From: Xanthobacter flavus
Lineage (GTDB): Bacteria; Pseudomonadota; Alphaproteobacteria; Rhizobiales; Xanthobacteraceae
Assembly: GCF_017875275.1 (NCBI RefSeq)
Contig: NZ_JAGGML010000001.1
Span: 1,116,001 to 1,180,000 of the forward strand
Reading direction: 5' to 3'
DNA: 64,000 nt
Below the pieces are notes generated by a model. It saw only the letters and a list, made by a program, of their open reading frames with translations. It did not search any database and was not told the origin of the DNA. The first letter of the stretch is position 1; each line of letters begins with the position of its first letter. Positions 42,174-51,476 of the stretch are shown piece after piece. The position numbers and the translations under genes were made by a program.

Positions 42174-43559
42174 TCAGGACAGGCGGGTGCGCTCGCCCCA
42201 GGCGAGCTTCTTGCGATAGAGGGTCGAAGGACTGAGATCGAGGGCGGCCGCCGCAAGCGAGATGTTGCCGTCGAAGGCGGCGATGGCCGCCTCTATGGCC
42301 CGCCGCTCCACCACCGACAGGGGCTCGACCCGGCCCTGCCAGGCGAAGCTGTCCGACCAGCCCTGGATGAGCACCTCGGGGGGGCGCCCGGCGCCCGGCG
42401 CCTCGGGTGCCTCCGGCTCGGCCAGGAGGCCTGGCAGAATGGTACCCCCCTCGCTCAGCACGACCACCCGGCGCATGAGGTTCTGCAGTTCGCGCACATT
42501 CCCGGGGAAACGGCGGGCGCGCAGCGCCTCCACCACCTCGGGCGTGAAGCGCGGCATGGGGCGGCCTTCCTCGCCGGCGAAGCGGGCCAGGAAGGTTTCG
42601 GCCAGGAGGAGAACGTCGTCGCCCCGCGCCCGCAGGGGCGGCAGCGCCAGCGGCAGCACGGCGAGGCGGTAATAGAGGTCTTCCCTCAGGCGTCCCGCGC
42701 GCACTTCTTCCAGGGGGTCGCGGCTGGTGGCGCATACGAGGCGCACATCCGCTTCCCGCTCGGTCACCTCGCCCACCGGGCTGAAGCGGCCGGTTTCCAC
42801 GAAGTGCATCAGCCGGGCCTGGCAGGCCAGGTCCATCTGCGTGATCTCGTCGAGGTGCAGCGTGCCGCTCTGGGCGCGGTCCATGGCGCCGGCATCCTCG
42901 CGGCCGAACAAAGCGATTTCCATCAGCTCGGCGGGAATGACGGCGCAGTTGAGCGCGACGAACGGCGCGTCGCGGCGGGACGAGGCGGCATGGACCGCCG
43001 CCGCCACGAGATCCTTGCCGGTGCCGCTCTCCCCCGTCACGAACACCGCCGCGCGCGAGGCGGCGAGACGCTCGATCTGCGCATAGACCGCCTGCATGGG
43101 CGCCGAGCGACCATAGAGACCGCAGAAGTCTCCGCCCCGCGGCAGGGGACGCGCCGCGCGGCGGCGACGTTCGGCCCGGCGCGCTGGCGTCGCAGCCAGC
43201 AGGCGGTCCATCACTTCCTCGACCACGAGCGGCTTCTGGACCACATCATCGGCCCCCGCCCGCATGGCGGCCACCGCCCCACTCACCGAGCTTTCCCCCA
43301 GCGCCACCACGAGCGTGCCGCCGAAGCCGCTGGCGCGGATTCGGCGCACCGCGTCTTCCGGCTCGTCGGAGCCGACGAGGGCCGAGGTGCAACGGGGCAG
43401 AAGCGGCAGCGCTGCGGCAATATCGGCGGCCTCGATCATGTCGAGGGAATCGCGGCGGGCGAGCGCGGCGCGCACGATGGCGCGCACGGCGGGATCAGGA
43501 TCGCAGATCAGCAGGCGGGCAGGCCCGCTGGAGCGTCGCGCAAGGGAAAACTGAGACAT
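42174..43559 (-). CDS. NtrC-like regulator with degenerate receiver and no GAFTGA loop
   Basis: The 461-residue protein has a receiver domain, an AAA+ domain and a C-terminal Fis-type HTH (NISLAAAALDLSPSTLYRKK). Walker A is VFVTGESGTGKDLVAAA. Two features are unusual. In the receiver, the expected phospho-accepting Asp after strand beta-3 appears replaced (TSALVGSDEPEDAV), though CDPDP and VQKP are present. In the AAA+ domain, the sigma54-contacting GAFTGA loop is missing: ALFGREDAGAMDRAQSGTLH takes its place. It may therefore not activate sigma54. ATG 43559 is my start; 43586 is possible. Confidence 0.82.
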   Translation of the reverse strand: MSQFSLARRSSGPARLLICDPDPAVRAIVRAALARRDSLDMIEAADIAAALPLLPRCTSALVGSDEPEDAVRRIRASGFGGTLVVALGESSVSGAVAAMRAGADDVVQKPLVVEEVMDRLLAATPARRAERRRRAARPLPRGGDFCGLYGRSAPMQAVYAQIERLAASRAAVFVTGESGTGKDLVAAAVHAASSRRDAPFVALNCAVIPAELMEIALFGREDAGAMDRAQSGTLHLDEITQMDLACQARLMHFVETGRFSPVGEVTEREADVRLVCATSRDPLEEVRAGRLREDLYYRLAVLPLALPPLRARGDDVLLLAETFLARFAGEEGRPMPRFTPEVVEALRARRFPGNVRELQNLMRRVVVLSEGGTILPGLLAEPEAPEAPGAGRPPEVLIQGWSDSFAWQGRVEPLSVVERRAIEAAIAAFDGNISLAAAALDLSPSTLYRKKLAWGERTRLS

Positions 43560-43691
43560 GGATTGCGGATCGCGGGAAACGGACATCGCCGGGAGTAAAC
43601 CGCGACAGGGTAAAGGAAGCCTTGTCGTGGGCGCAACCCGTTCACGCGCGGCCGAAGCTACCCCAGGCCCCACACCCCCATTGCCCTTGCG

Positions 43692-45563
43692 TCATCCCCT
43701 CGGCGGCTTGACCACTCTCGCCTCGACCGAGAGACCCGCGCTTTCAAGCGCGTCGAGCGCGCGGGTCGCATGGTCCTTGGAGGGCAACAGGCGCGTCACC
43801 AGCCGGCGCACGCCATCGGCGCCGTCGGAGGCCTGATGAACCATCAGATTGACCACCTCCCGCTCCTCGCTGTGCCGACCGAGGGCGTGGAGGCTGAGGG
43901 CGAGCGCGACCCGGTTCTCCACCGTCGGATGGAGGGTCAGCTGGGGCAGCATGGCCTGGGCCGCGATCAGGTCGCCGCGCAGGAAGGCCGCGAGCGCGAG
44001 ATAGGAATCGCGGAACGGGGTCGCAACCGCGCCCTGCCGGCGGGCATTGGCCAGCAGCGCCTCGCCCTCGGCGATGCGTCCAGCGCCGATGAAGACCACG
44101 CCCGCCGTCGCCGCCACGTCGAAATCCAGCGGGTTGAGGCGCAGGGCGCGCTCGGCGGTGGCCACGGCCTCGTCGGGCTCTCCTGCGAACAATTGGACCA
44201 GAGCCAGGGCGCGGGCGGCATAGGCGCTGGCGGGAGCCAGTTCCACGGCCCGCTCGGCCTCGTCCAGCATCACTTCCAGCTCCGCCTCTGAGGGCGCGGG
44301 CGTGTCGTCGTGCAGGGTGCGCTGCAGCTGGGTTTCGGCACGCACGGCATGGCCGAGGGCGAAGGCGGGATCCCGGTGGGTGAGTTCCGCGAGGCACTCG
44401 TCCACGTTGATGCCGCGGGTTTCCTGCCGGGTCTCGGCCTTCATCTCCGGCCGGGTCTCCTGGCTGTCGCTACGGCGCTGGGCGGCAGCGGCGGCGACAC
44501 AGCCATAGCCGGAGGCGGGAGCACGGGCGAGCGCCTGGGCCCGGGCGCGGACCTGCACCACGCCATAGCCTTCCATCACCGCGACGGCGACATCGTGGAT
44601 GACCCGTTGCTCGCTCTCCGCCAGCTTTCCGGCCCCGGCCAGACCATCCATCACGGTGGACCAGACGATGGAGCCGTCGCAGCGGTCGGTCAGCCGCACG
44701 GCGAGGGAGAAGGTGCCGTCCGGCCGCCCCTCGGCGAGGCCCGCGAGGGAGAAGACCGAGCGCGGCACGGCCGCCGAGCAGGCTTCGGCGACGGTGCCCT
44801 CGCGAATGTCGGCACCTGCCGCGCGCACCTGGGCAAAATCGAACCGGGCGAACGCATCGCGCATGCGCTCCTCGATGGCCCGCAGCTCGGTCGTGTTCGG
44901 CGCGCCATCGCCGGCCGCCTCGAAGGTGCGGACCTCGACCAGCGGCAGGCGGATCCGATCCGCCGTCGCGGCGGCCGACACCGAATCCCGCGGCGTCTTG
45001 CTTTCCAGGTTCCACAGGGAGAGCCCGACACCCGCGGTCACGACCAGCGCGAGGCCCGCTGCCAGGGCCGGAAGCAGCCGGCGCGGCCGGATGGCCTGCG
45101 GCGGCGCATCGCCGGAGGGCGGATCGACCACATCCTGATCGGCCGGCGCAGCATCCTCCAGTCCACGGGTGCGGAACTGGGGCACATAGCCGCCCTTGGG
45201 CACATCGATGATGACAGGATCATCGACGCCAATCGTTGTATAATACCTCTCCAGCGCCCGCCGAAGCCGGGTGGCCTCCACCCTGACGATGGGATCGGAC
45301 TGGGGATCGAAAGACGGCGGCCGGCCCAGCGCCTCCACCGCGATGGTGTAGCCCTTCAGCGCGTCCGCCCGGCCATCCAGAGTCGTTTCGACGACGAATC
45401 TCAGAAAGGCCGCGAGCCGCGGAGAAGCGGCGAAATCGGGCGAGGCGAGCACGCGATCAAGCGCCGCACGCACGCCAACGGAGGCATCGACCATCTCGGT
45501 CACGCCTTCGGAGACGGCCTCGACCGCGCCCTGTTCGCCTGCATCCGCAGCACTGCCCACCAC
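43692..45563 (-). CDS. Membrane-anchored regulator with TPR-like C-terminus
   Basis: The 623-residue protein has an N-terminal domain (LASPDFAASPRLAAFLRFVV, YTIAVEALGRPPSFDPQSDP, VRVEATRLRRALERYY, IDVPKGGYVPQF) seen in CadC-like or adenylate-cyclase-like regulators of Hyphomicrobiales. One membrane segment follows (LLPALAAGLALVVTAGVGLSLW, about residue 170), then a periplasmic region with an adenylate-cyclase-accessory-like fold and TPR-like helices (AERAVELAPASAYAARALAL, ATAERALRLNPLDFDVAATA). It is divergent from the aminotransferase gene and may regulate it (inference). The start is GTG 45563 after AGGACGG. Confidence 0.75.
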   Translation of the reverse strand: MVGSAADAGEQGAVEAVSEGVTEMVDASVGVRAALDRVLASPDFAASPRLAAFLRFVVETTLDGRADALKGYTIAVEALGRPPSFDPQSDPIVRVEATRLRRALERYYTTIGVDDPVIIDVPKGGYVPQFRTRGLEDAAPADQDVVDPPSGDAPPQAIRPRRLLPALAAGLALVVTAGVGLSLWNLESKTPRDSVSAAATADRIRLPLVEVRTFEAAGDGAPNTTELRAIEERMRDAFARFDFAQVRAAGADIREGTVAEACSAAVPRSVFSLAGLAEGRPDGTFSLAVRLTDRCDGSIVWSTVMDGLAGAGKLAESEQRVIHDVAVAVMEGYGVVQVRARAQALARAPASGYGCVAAAAAQRRSDSQETRPEMKAETRQETRGINVDECLAELTHRDPAFALGHAVRAETQLQRTLHDDTPAPSEAELEVMLDEAERAVELAPASAYAARALALVQLFAGEPDEAVATAERALRLNPLDFDVAATAGVVFIGAGRIAEGEALLANARRQGAVATPFRDSYLALAAFLRGDLIAAQAMLPQLTLHPTVENRVALALSLHALGRHSEEREVVNLMVHQASDGADGVRRLVTRLLPSKDHATRALDALESAGLSVEARVVKPPRG

Positions 45564-45820
45564 AATACCGTCCTAACCTACGGTCATGACCTTTGTCCGT
45601 CAGAACCCTTGCACAAGCAAGAGGGCGGGATGATGGTGACCGCCTCCCTGCGTCAAGCCGCCACCGGCCAGTTTCCACCGGCGGTACGGGCTGCTAGCGT
45701 TGCAGCGACGCGACCGCATGCGAGGCCGCCGGGCGGCTCCAGGCCGCAGGCGCGGGACTCGCGCCGCACCGGCCGGAGCGTTGCAAAAAATCGGCGCCAC
45801 AGGCCTGGCGCCCAAACATG

Positions 45821-45840
45821 GCGCGCGATGCATCGCGCGC
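45821..45840. promoter_or_regulatory. 20-bp perfect palindrome at the aminotransferase ribosome binding site
   Basis: GCGCGCGATGCATCGCGCGC reads the same on both strands and ends immediately before the GGGAGAGG ribosome binding site of the aminotransferase gene. A second dyad (GGCGCC at 45793-45798 and 45807-45812) lies just upstream. The 291-bp divergent gap holds no gene. An operator or an mRNA hairpin are both possible. Confidence 0.6.
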
Positions 45841-45854
45841 GGGAGAGGACCATC

Positions 45855-47210
45855 ATGGCTCTGGACGATCTGGTGACCGACGGCATGCGCGCGGACAGTG
45901 TTCCGAACGACCTCGAAGCCTTCTGGATGCCGTTTACCTCGAACCGCTCCTTCAAGAAGCGGCCACGGCTCGTGTCCCGCGCCAAGGACATGCACTATTA
46001 CACGCCGGAAGGTCGCCCCATCCTCGACGGTTGCGCCGGCCTGTGGTGCGTCAACCCCGGCCATAACCGGGAGCCCATTGTCGAAGCCATCCGCGCCGGT
46101 GCCGCCGAGATGGATTTCGGCCCCACCTTCCAGTACGGCCATCCGAACGCCTTCCGCCTCGCCACCAAGATCGCCGACCTCGCGCCCGGCGATCTCGACC
46201 ATGTGTTCTTCTGCAACTCGGGCTCCGAGGCGGTGGACACCGCGCTGAAGATCGCCCTCGCCTACCAGCAGACCATCGGCCAGGGCACCCGCACGCGCCT
46301 CATCGGCCGCGAGCGCGGGTATCACGGCGTCGGCTTCGGCGGCATCTCGGTGGGCGGCATGGTCGCCAACCGCCGCACCTTCGGCACCATGCTCGCCGGC
46401 GTCGACCACCTGCGCACCACCTATGACCGGGAGAACCAGGCCTTCTCCAAGGGCGAGCCGGACTATGGCGCGCATTTCGCCGACGAGCTGGAGCGCATCG
46501 TCGGGCTGCACGACGCCTCCACCATCGCCGCCGTCATCGTCGAGCCCATGGGCGGCTCAACCGGCGTGCTGCCGCCGCCGAAGGGCTATCTCAAGCGCCT
46601 GCGCGAGATCTGCGACAAGTACGGCATCCTGCTGATCTTCGACGAGGTGATCACCGGTTACGGTCGTCTCGGCTACGCCTTCGCCGCCGAGCGTTACGGC
46701 GTGATCCCGGACATGATCTGCTTCGCCAAGGGCATCACGGCCGGCGCGGTGCCGATGGGCGGCGTCATCGCCCGCAAGCATATCCACGATGCCTTCATGA
46801 AGGGGCCGGAGCACATGGTGGAGCTGTTCCACGGCTACACTTATTCCGCCCATCCGCTGGCCTGCGCCGCCGGCCTCGCGACGCTGGACCTCTACGCCCA
46901 GGAGAACACCTTCACCCACGCGCTGGCGCTGGAGCCCTTCTTTGCCGATGCGGTCATGTCGCTGAAGGACAAGCCCGGCGTGCTCGACATCCGCACGGTG
47001 GGCATCACCGGCGCGGTGGACCTCGCCCCGCGCGCCGGCTCGCCCGGGCTGCGCGGCTACGAGGCGCTGGAGAAGGCCTTCCACGAGGAAGGCTTCATGA
47101 TGCGCATCGCCGGCGACACGCTCGTCATCACGCCGCCGCTCATCATTTCCAAGGATCAGGTGGGCGAGCTGGTCGAGAAGCTCGGGCGGGTCATCGAGAA
47201 GACCGTCTGA
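45855..47210 (+). CDS. Class III (omega-amino acid:pyruvate-type) aminotransferase
   Basis: The 451-residue PLP enzyme has the class III fold: FWMPFTSNRSFKKRPRL and GLWCVNPGHNREPIVEAI at the N-terminus, CNSGSEAVDTALKIAL as cofactor phosphate site, LLIFDEVITGYGRLG, and the Schiff-base lysine in CFAKGITAGAVPMGGV. It resembles omega-amino acid:pyruvate (beta-alanine) aminotransferases. Substrate is inferred. ATG 45855 follows GGGAGAGGACCATC; the much longer open frame upstream is antisense to the regulator gene and rejected. Confidence 0.9.
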   Translation: MALDDLVTDGMRADSVPNDLEAFWMPFTSNRSFKKRPRLVSRAKDMHYYTPEGRPILDGCAGLWCVNPGHNREPIVEAIRAGAAEMDFGPTFQYGHPNAFRLATKIADLAPGDLDHVFFCNSGSEAVDTALKIALAYQQTIGQGTRTRLIGRERGYHGVGFGGISVGGMVANRRTFGTMLAGVDHLRTTYDRENQAFSKGEPDYGAHFADELERIVGLHDASTIAAVIVEPMGGSTGVLPPPKGYLKRLREICDKYGILLIFDEVITGYGRLGYAFAAERYGVIPDMICFAKGITAGAVPMGGVIARKHIHDAFMKGPEHMVELFHGYTYSAHPLACAAGLATLDLYAQENTFTHALALEPFFADAVMSLKDKPGVLDIRTVGITGAVDLAPRAGSPGLRGYEALEKAFHEEGFMMRIAGDTLVITPPLIISKDQVGELVEKLGRVIEKTV

Positions 47211-47452
47211 ACACGAAATCGATCGTCCGGCGGCCCAGCGGGCGGCGGACGATCGTTCGAACTCCGGACGCACCCTGGCCGCCGGTCCGCAGCGGGGTGC
47301 GGGCCGCCGGCCAGGTCGTTCGGGCCGCGAAGCAGGGTCGTCAAGCTCGTGAGCCGCACGTTCGCGGTCTTATGTGAAAGCGGTTTGAACAGAAGGGGTG
47401 CGCCCCGGGCGACCGGCTCGCCCGTGGCGGAGCCGGCGCAGCCGCTATGGCG

Positions 47453-47605
47453 CTAGAGCCGCCCTGTGAGCGCGAGCACGATCACGATGATCAGCAGCAC
47501 ACCCACGATGCCACCCGGCCCATACCCCCACCCGGAGCTGTAGCCCCACGTCGGCAGCGCTCCGACGAGCAGCAGCACGAGGATGATGATGAGGATCGTG
47601 GACAT
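47453..47605 (-). CDS. DUF3309 small membrane protein
   Basis: The 50-residue protein has two hydrophobic segments, MSTILIIILVLLLVGALPTW and GGIVGVLLIIVIVLALTGRL, joined by a Gly/Tyr/Ser/Trp-rich loop. This is the DUF3309 pattern, a tiny membrane protein family common in alphaproteobacteria, of unknown role. GGGAGGCCGCTG precedes ATG 47605. The upstream 47211-47452 stretch (downstream of its stop) shows no gene. Confidence 0.85.
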   Translation of the reverse strand: MSTILIIILVLLLVGALPTWGYSSGWGYGPGGIVGVLLIIVIVLALTGRL

Positions 47606-47730
47606 CAGCGGCCTCCCAGTCAGTCCGACGGAGCCACGCTCCGCCTTGCGTTTCTGGTAACGCGCGCGAGGCCTTGCAGTTCCTTGGCTTGTGGCGATCG
47701 CGCGCGGTCCTGCAGGCGATCGCACCCATC

Positions 47731-49626
47731 CTAGAGCGGCGCCGTCGCCGCTGCGAGCCAGTCCACGGTGCCCGCATCGACCAGCGGCGCAAGGGTGGCC
47801 CGGACCTCGGCGTGATAGGCATCGACCTGCGCCCGCTCGGTGCCGGTGAGGAGATCGAGGTCGATCAAGCGCCGGTCGTAGGGCACGAGGGTGAGGGTCG
47901 CGAAGCCGAAGCACGGCTTCTCCCCGTCCTCCACCGGACGGTCCTCCACCAGGATCAGGTTCTCGATGCGGATGCCGTAGGCGCCCGTGCGATAGAAGCC
48001 CGGCTCGTTGGAGAGGATCATTCCTGCCGCCAGTGGCAGATGGCCGAGCTGTGAGATGCGTGCCGGCCCCTCATGCACGGAGAGCCCCGCGCCGACACCA
48101 TGGCCGGTGCCGTGGTCGAAATCGAGCCCTGCCTCCCACAGGAACTGCCGCGCGAGCGGATCCAGCTGGGCGCCCGTGATGCCCTTTGGAAACACCGCGC
48201 GGGTGAGGGCCAGATGGCCCTTCAGCACCAGCGTATAGTGGCGGCGCATGTCCCGGGTCGGCGTCCCGACGGCAAGGGTACGCGTGATGTCCGTGGTGCC
48301 GTCCGGATATTGCGCGCCGGAATCGAGCAGGAACAGCTCGCCCGGATGGATCGCCCGGTTGGTCTTGCGTGTGACCCGATAATGAACGATGGCGCCGTTC
48401 TCCCCCGCGCCGGCAATGGTCGGGAAGGAGATGTCGGTCAGGCAGCCGGTGGCGCGGCGGAAGGTCTCCAGCGCCTCCACCGCATCGATCTCCGTGAGCG
48501 TGCCGGCGGGCGCCTCCCGGTCGAACCAGGCGAGGAAGCGGGCCAGCGCCGCGCCGTCGCGCACATGGGCCGCCCGCATCCCCGCGATCTCGGCCGGGTT
48601 CTTCGACGCCTTGATGAGGGAGATGGGGTCGGCGCCCTTGTCGGCGATGCCGCCCGATGTCTCGATGAGCGTGGCGAGGCGAACGGGTGCGGTGGCCTGA
48701 TCGACGCGGATGCGCCGGCCCTTGCCGTTGCCATTCTCCCCCTTGGCGAAAGCGGCGAGCACGCGGTCGAGGTCGCCGACGCCGTGCAGGCGGGCGTGAC
48801 CGGCGAGGGCGGCGCGCACCTCATGGGAGAGCTTCAGCGCCTCGAGGAAAAGATCGGGCAGCCCCTCGCGCGGCACGATGCACCAGGCGAGCGGCAGCGG
48901 CGTGTGGGCCACGTCAGCGCCGCGCATGTTGAAGAGCCATGCCGCGCCGTGGGGGTCCGAGACGAGCAGTCCGTCGAGCTTCTCCTCGGAAAGCTTCTCC
49001 TGCACCTGCCGGAGCTTGCTTGCCGTGTCCTCGCCGGCGACGGACAGGTCCAGCAGGCGCACCGGCGCGCGCGGGGGGGCGGGCCGGTCGGGCCAGATGG
49101 GATCGAAGGGATCGGCCTCCAGTGGCGCGAGGATACCCCCGGCCGAAGCCACCGCCTTCACCAGCCGCTCGCGGCCGTCGATGGTGGTGCGCCACGGATC
49201 GAACCCGAGGCGGGCACCGCGGGGGAGATGTTCCCCGATCCACTTGTCCGGCCGCGTTTTGGAAAGCGGCACCACGGTGAAGGCCGCCTCGTCCACCTGC
49301 GCGGGGGCCTGGAGCGTGTAGCGTCCGTCCACGAAGAGCGCCGCCTCCGTGGGCAGCACAACGCAGGTACCGGCCGAGCCGGTGAAGCCGGTGAGGTAGG
49401 CGAGGCGCTCCTCGCAGGCCGGCACATATTCGTTCTGATGCGCGTCGGCGCGGGGGATCACATAGCCGTCGAAGCCGAGGCGGGCGAGCTCCGCCCGGAG
49501 CGCCGCCAGCCGCGCCGGCCCCTCGGCGCCATCGGCCAGATCCTCGAAGGTCTGGAAGTGCGCCTTGAACGGGGGATGGCCGTGGGAGGCGGAATGAACG
49601 GACGAAGAGGACGAAGAAGACGTCAT
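47731..49626 (-). CDS. pepP: M24B aminopeptidase P-family protein
   Basis: The 631-residue protein is an Xaa-Pro aminopeptidase of the three-domain type. Two creatinase-like N-terminal domains (LGFDGYVIPRADAHQNEYVP, LTGFTGSAGTCVVLPTEAAL) precede the M24 catalytic domain. Metal ligands are visible in LFLLDSGAQYPDGTTDITRT, the GTGHGVGAGLSVHEGPARI stretch and ILSNEPGFY, plus the late Glu in ENLILVEDR. It cleaves N-terminal residues before proline. ATG 49626 (MTSSSSSSSVHS) is used. Confidence 0.92.
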   Translation of the reverse strand: MTSSSSSSSVHSASHGHPPFKAHFQTFEDLADGAEGPARLAALRAELARLGFDGYVIPRADAHQNEYVPACEERLAYLTGFTGSAGTCVVLPTEAALFVDGRYTLQAPAQVDEAAFTVVPLSKTRPDKWIGEHLPRGARLGFDPWRTTIDGRERLVKAVASAGGILAPLEADPFDPIWPDRPAPPRAPVRLLDLSVAGEDTASKLRQVQEKLSEEKLDGLLVSDPHGAAWLFNMRGADVAHTPLPLAWCIVPREGLPDLFLEALKLSHEVRAALAGHARLHGVGDLDRVLAAFAKGENGNGKGRRIRVDQATAPVRLATLIETSGGIADKGADPISLIKASKNPAEIAGMRAAHVRDGAALARFLAWFDREAPAGTLTEIDAVEALETFRRATGCLTDISFPTIAGAGENGAIVHYRVTRKTNRAIHPGELFLLDSGAQYPDGTTDITRTLAVGTPTRDMRRHYTLVLKGHLALTRAVFPKGITGAQLDPLARQFLWEAGLDFDHGTGHGVGAGLSVHEGPARISQLGHLPLAAGMILSNEPGFYRTGAYGIRIENLILVEDRPVEDGEKPCFGFATLTLVPYDRRLIDLDLLTGTERAQVDAYHAEVRATLAPLVDAGTVDWLAAATAPL

Positions 49627-49717
49627 GGGCGGGGCGCCGGCGCAATCGTTGAAATCCCGCCGACCATAGGAGCCCCGCCGGGCGACGGCAACGCGGTGGG
49701 TATTTCGCGAAACGCCC

Positions 49718-49747
49718 TTGATGGGCAACCCCGCATCCGATTATGGT
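49718..49747 (+). promoter_or_regulatory. Promoter of tRNA-Gly
   Basis: TTGATG (49718-49723) and TATGGT (49742-49747) are 18 bp apart; the -10 element ends 10 bp before the tRNA 5' end, a typical distance for a tRNA promoter. Confidence 0.5.
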
Positions 49748-49757
49748 CGGCACCATC

Positions 49758-49832
49758 GCGGGCGTAGTTCAGTGGTAGAACGACAGCTTCCCAAGCTGTA
49801 TGTCGTGGGTTCGATTCCCATCGCCCGCTCCA
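49758..49832 (+). tRNA. tRNA-Gly (anticodon CCC), integration site
   Basis: The acceptor GCGGGCG pairs with CGCCCGC, the anticodon stem ACAGC/GCTGT holds the loop TTCCCAA (anticodon CCC), and the T-arm is GTGGGTTCGATTCCCAT. CCA is encoded. The integrase gene lies 84 bp downstream, so its 3' end is the likely attachment site. Confidence 0.97.
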
Positions 49833-49880
49833 GTTTCGCGAGCTTTGACAAGAGCTTGTCGGCCTACCGTTGAACTAGAC

Positions 49881-49908
49881 GTTCCCCGCGTTCCCCATCA
49901 CGTTCCCC
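49881..49908. repeat. Three GTTCCCC repeats next to the integration site
   Basis: GTTCCCC occurs at 49881-49887, 49890-49896 and 49902-49908, between tRNA-Gly and the integrase 3' end. Short direct repeats in this position can be arm-type integrase binding sites, but that is inference. Confidence 0.4.
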
Positions 49909-49916
49909 ATGGTTGT

Positions 49917-51125
49917 TTACCGCTTGTTCCGGTGAGCCGTCCGCATTCGGGCGACCTTCTGACTTTTCCCGATCGTACCCCGCACATAGCGCAGCGTCGT
50001 TGAGCTTTGGGAATGACCGGCCGCGGATCGGATCGCGTCCAGGTCAGCGCCCGCCTCGTCGGCTTCGGAGATGCCGCCCGCTCGAGCATCCATGTTCCAA
50101 ATTCTGTCCGGCACCCCCGCTGCGCGAGCGATGATTCGCCATTCGCGTGCGTAGGCATGTTCAGCGTAGGGCCTGCCGGAGATTTCGTCCACGATGACGG
50201 GGCCGACCCTACGGTCAGCCGGAATTTGGCACAGGAGCTCGATCACGAGCGGTGTCAGCTTGAGATCATGACCAACATCGGCTCCCGTCTTAGTGGTCTC
50301 TTTCACCATGAGTAGGTCGTCCGAGATGTGCGACCAAGTGAGCCCCCCGGTCCAGTATCGGCCGCGCAGCACGATACCGCCTCCGTTGGGGGCATCCTTC
50401 CGCCACTCTCCGATGACATCGCGTTGCCGCATCGTTGTCTCGAACTGAAGCGCTGTACCCAAGGCCAGAGAGGGACGCCCGGCTGCGACTGCGGCCTTGA
50501 TGAAGGCCTCGACATGATGCAGCTCCAGCTTCGCCTTGCGCCGACCGGGCTGTTTGAACCTAGCCTCATCGAGGATGCGGGCTAGCCGGCCGCACTCCGG
50601 GAGCTCGGCCATGACGCCATATCCGAGCAGCCGGCGCATCATCGAGACGATGCCATGTGCCTTTCGGATTCTCTCCTGCCCCCCGGCCTGCTTCGGCTTC
50701 TTTGCCTCATCGTACCATCGGCGGAGATCCCGGATACCCAGCGCCGCGAGAGACCTCATCCCGAAGGCCTTCTCTATCGTCCGGAGGACTTGATCATAAG
50801 TGCGCCGGGTGTTCCATTTCAGATCCCTGTAGGGACTTGCTGGATCCGTCTGATAGAGTCGCACAAGACTAGCTATAGAACCGTCGTGCGGCCGGAGGTC
50901 ATTTTGACCGCCGCAAGCCCAAGCCAGCATTTCGGCCTGAAGGCGCGAACAGGCAGCTTCGATCAGACGCCGATCCCCGGTATCGTCGATATTGTAGTGC
51001 AGGCGCACCGTTTTTGGAACATACCCACGCAAGACGAGATCGGCACGGGCTACCCAAATCAGGCGGATGGTCCCGTCACGATTGCGCCGACGTTTTAGTC
51101 CTGGTGCCGTAAAATCAGAGGGCAT
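49917..51125 (-). CDS. Tyrosine recombinase (phage-type integrase)
   Basis: The 402-residue protein has an N-terminal SAM-like DNA-binding region (SLVRLYQTDPASPYRDLKWN, RTYDQVLRTIEKAFGMRSL) and a C-terminal catalytic domain. Recognisable catalytic-domain parts are QFETTMRQRDVIGEW (first Arg region), KETTKTGADVGHDL (Lys region), and the end block DARAGGISEADEAGADLDAI with AGHSQSSTTLRYVRG (His/Arg box and Tyr). This variant, with MDARAG replacing the usual HDLR, is frequent in alphaproteobacterial integrases. ATG 51125 follows GGAGAGA; it overlaps the HTH gene. Confidence 0.9.
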   Translation of the reverse strand: MPSDFTAPGLKRRRNRDGTIRLIWVARADLVLRGYVPKTVRLHYNIDDTGDRRLIEAACSRLQAEMLAWACGGQNDLRPHDGSIASLVRLYQTDPASPYRDLKWNTRRTYDQVLRTIEKAFGMRSLAALGIRDLRRWYDEAKKPKQAGGQERIRKAHGIVSMMRRLLGYGVMAELPECGRLARILDEARFKQPGRRKAKLELHHVEAFIKAAVAAGRPSLALGTALQFETTMRQRDVIGEWRKDAPNGGGIVLRGRYWTGGLTWSHISDDLLMVKETTKTGADVGHDLKLTPLVIELLCQIPADRRVGPVIVDEISGRPYAEHAYAREWRIIARAAGVPDRIWNMDARAGGISEADEAGADLDAIRSAAGHSQSSTTLRYVRGTIGKSQKVARMRTAHRNKR

Positions 51126-51369
51126 CGAGATTCTCTCCACCGTCGGGTTGAGACGCGAGGAGGGTAGAGAGGCCATATCGGCGGTTCCAGTAGGCTTCGA
51201 CAGCCGGCCAATAACGGCCGCCCATGAGGGGGTCGATACGGGGAAGCCCATCCCTTTCGAGGACGGTCGATTTCTCTCGCCAGCCCCTCGGATCCTGGCT
51301 CAATCGGCGCGCAACTTCTGCCTCGCTCGGAAATAATCCGCTGTCGCTGTTCTTTGTTCGTGGAGCCAC
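51115..51369 (-). CDS. Small HTH protein, probable excisionase
   Basis: The 84-residue protein contains LFPSEAEVARRLSQDPRGWR and ERDGLPRIDPLMGGRYWPAV, a helix-turn-helix with a GGRYWPAV wing typical of small proteins encoded beside alphaproteobacterial integrases. It overlaps the integrase start by 11 bp, so the two are translated together. By position it is likely the recombination directionality factor. The start is GTG 51369. Confidence 0.7.
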   Translation of the reverse strand: MAPRTKNSDSGLFPSEAEVARRLSQDPRGWREKSTVLERDGLPRIDPLMGGRYWPAVEAYWNRRYGLSTLLASQPDGGENLDAL

Positions 51370-51476
51370 GGCCGGTCACCATCGTCCGATTGTTAATTTT
51401 CGATCCGCCAATCTGGGATCTTCATCATGAATTTACATGGATAAACGAAATCTATTTCCCGAGTTTATGAAATTTA

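Noticed and set aside
44310..45854. 515-codon N-terminal extension of the aminotransferase frame
   Set aside because: It is antisense to the TPR regulator; the conserved protein begins at 45855 with a good ribosome binding site.
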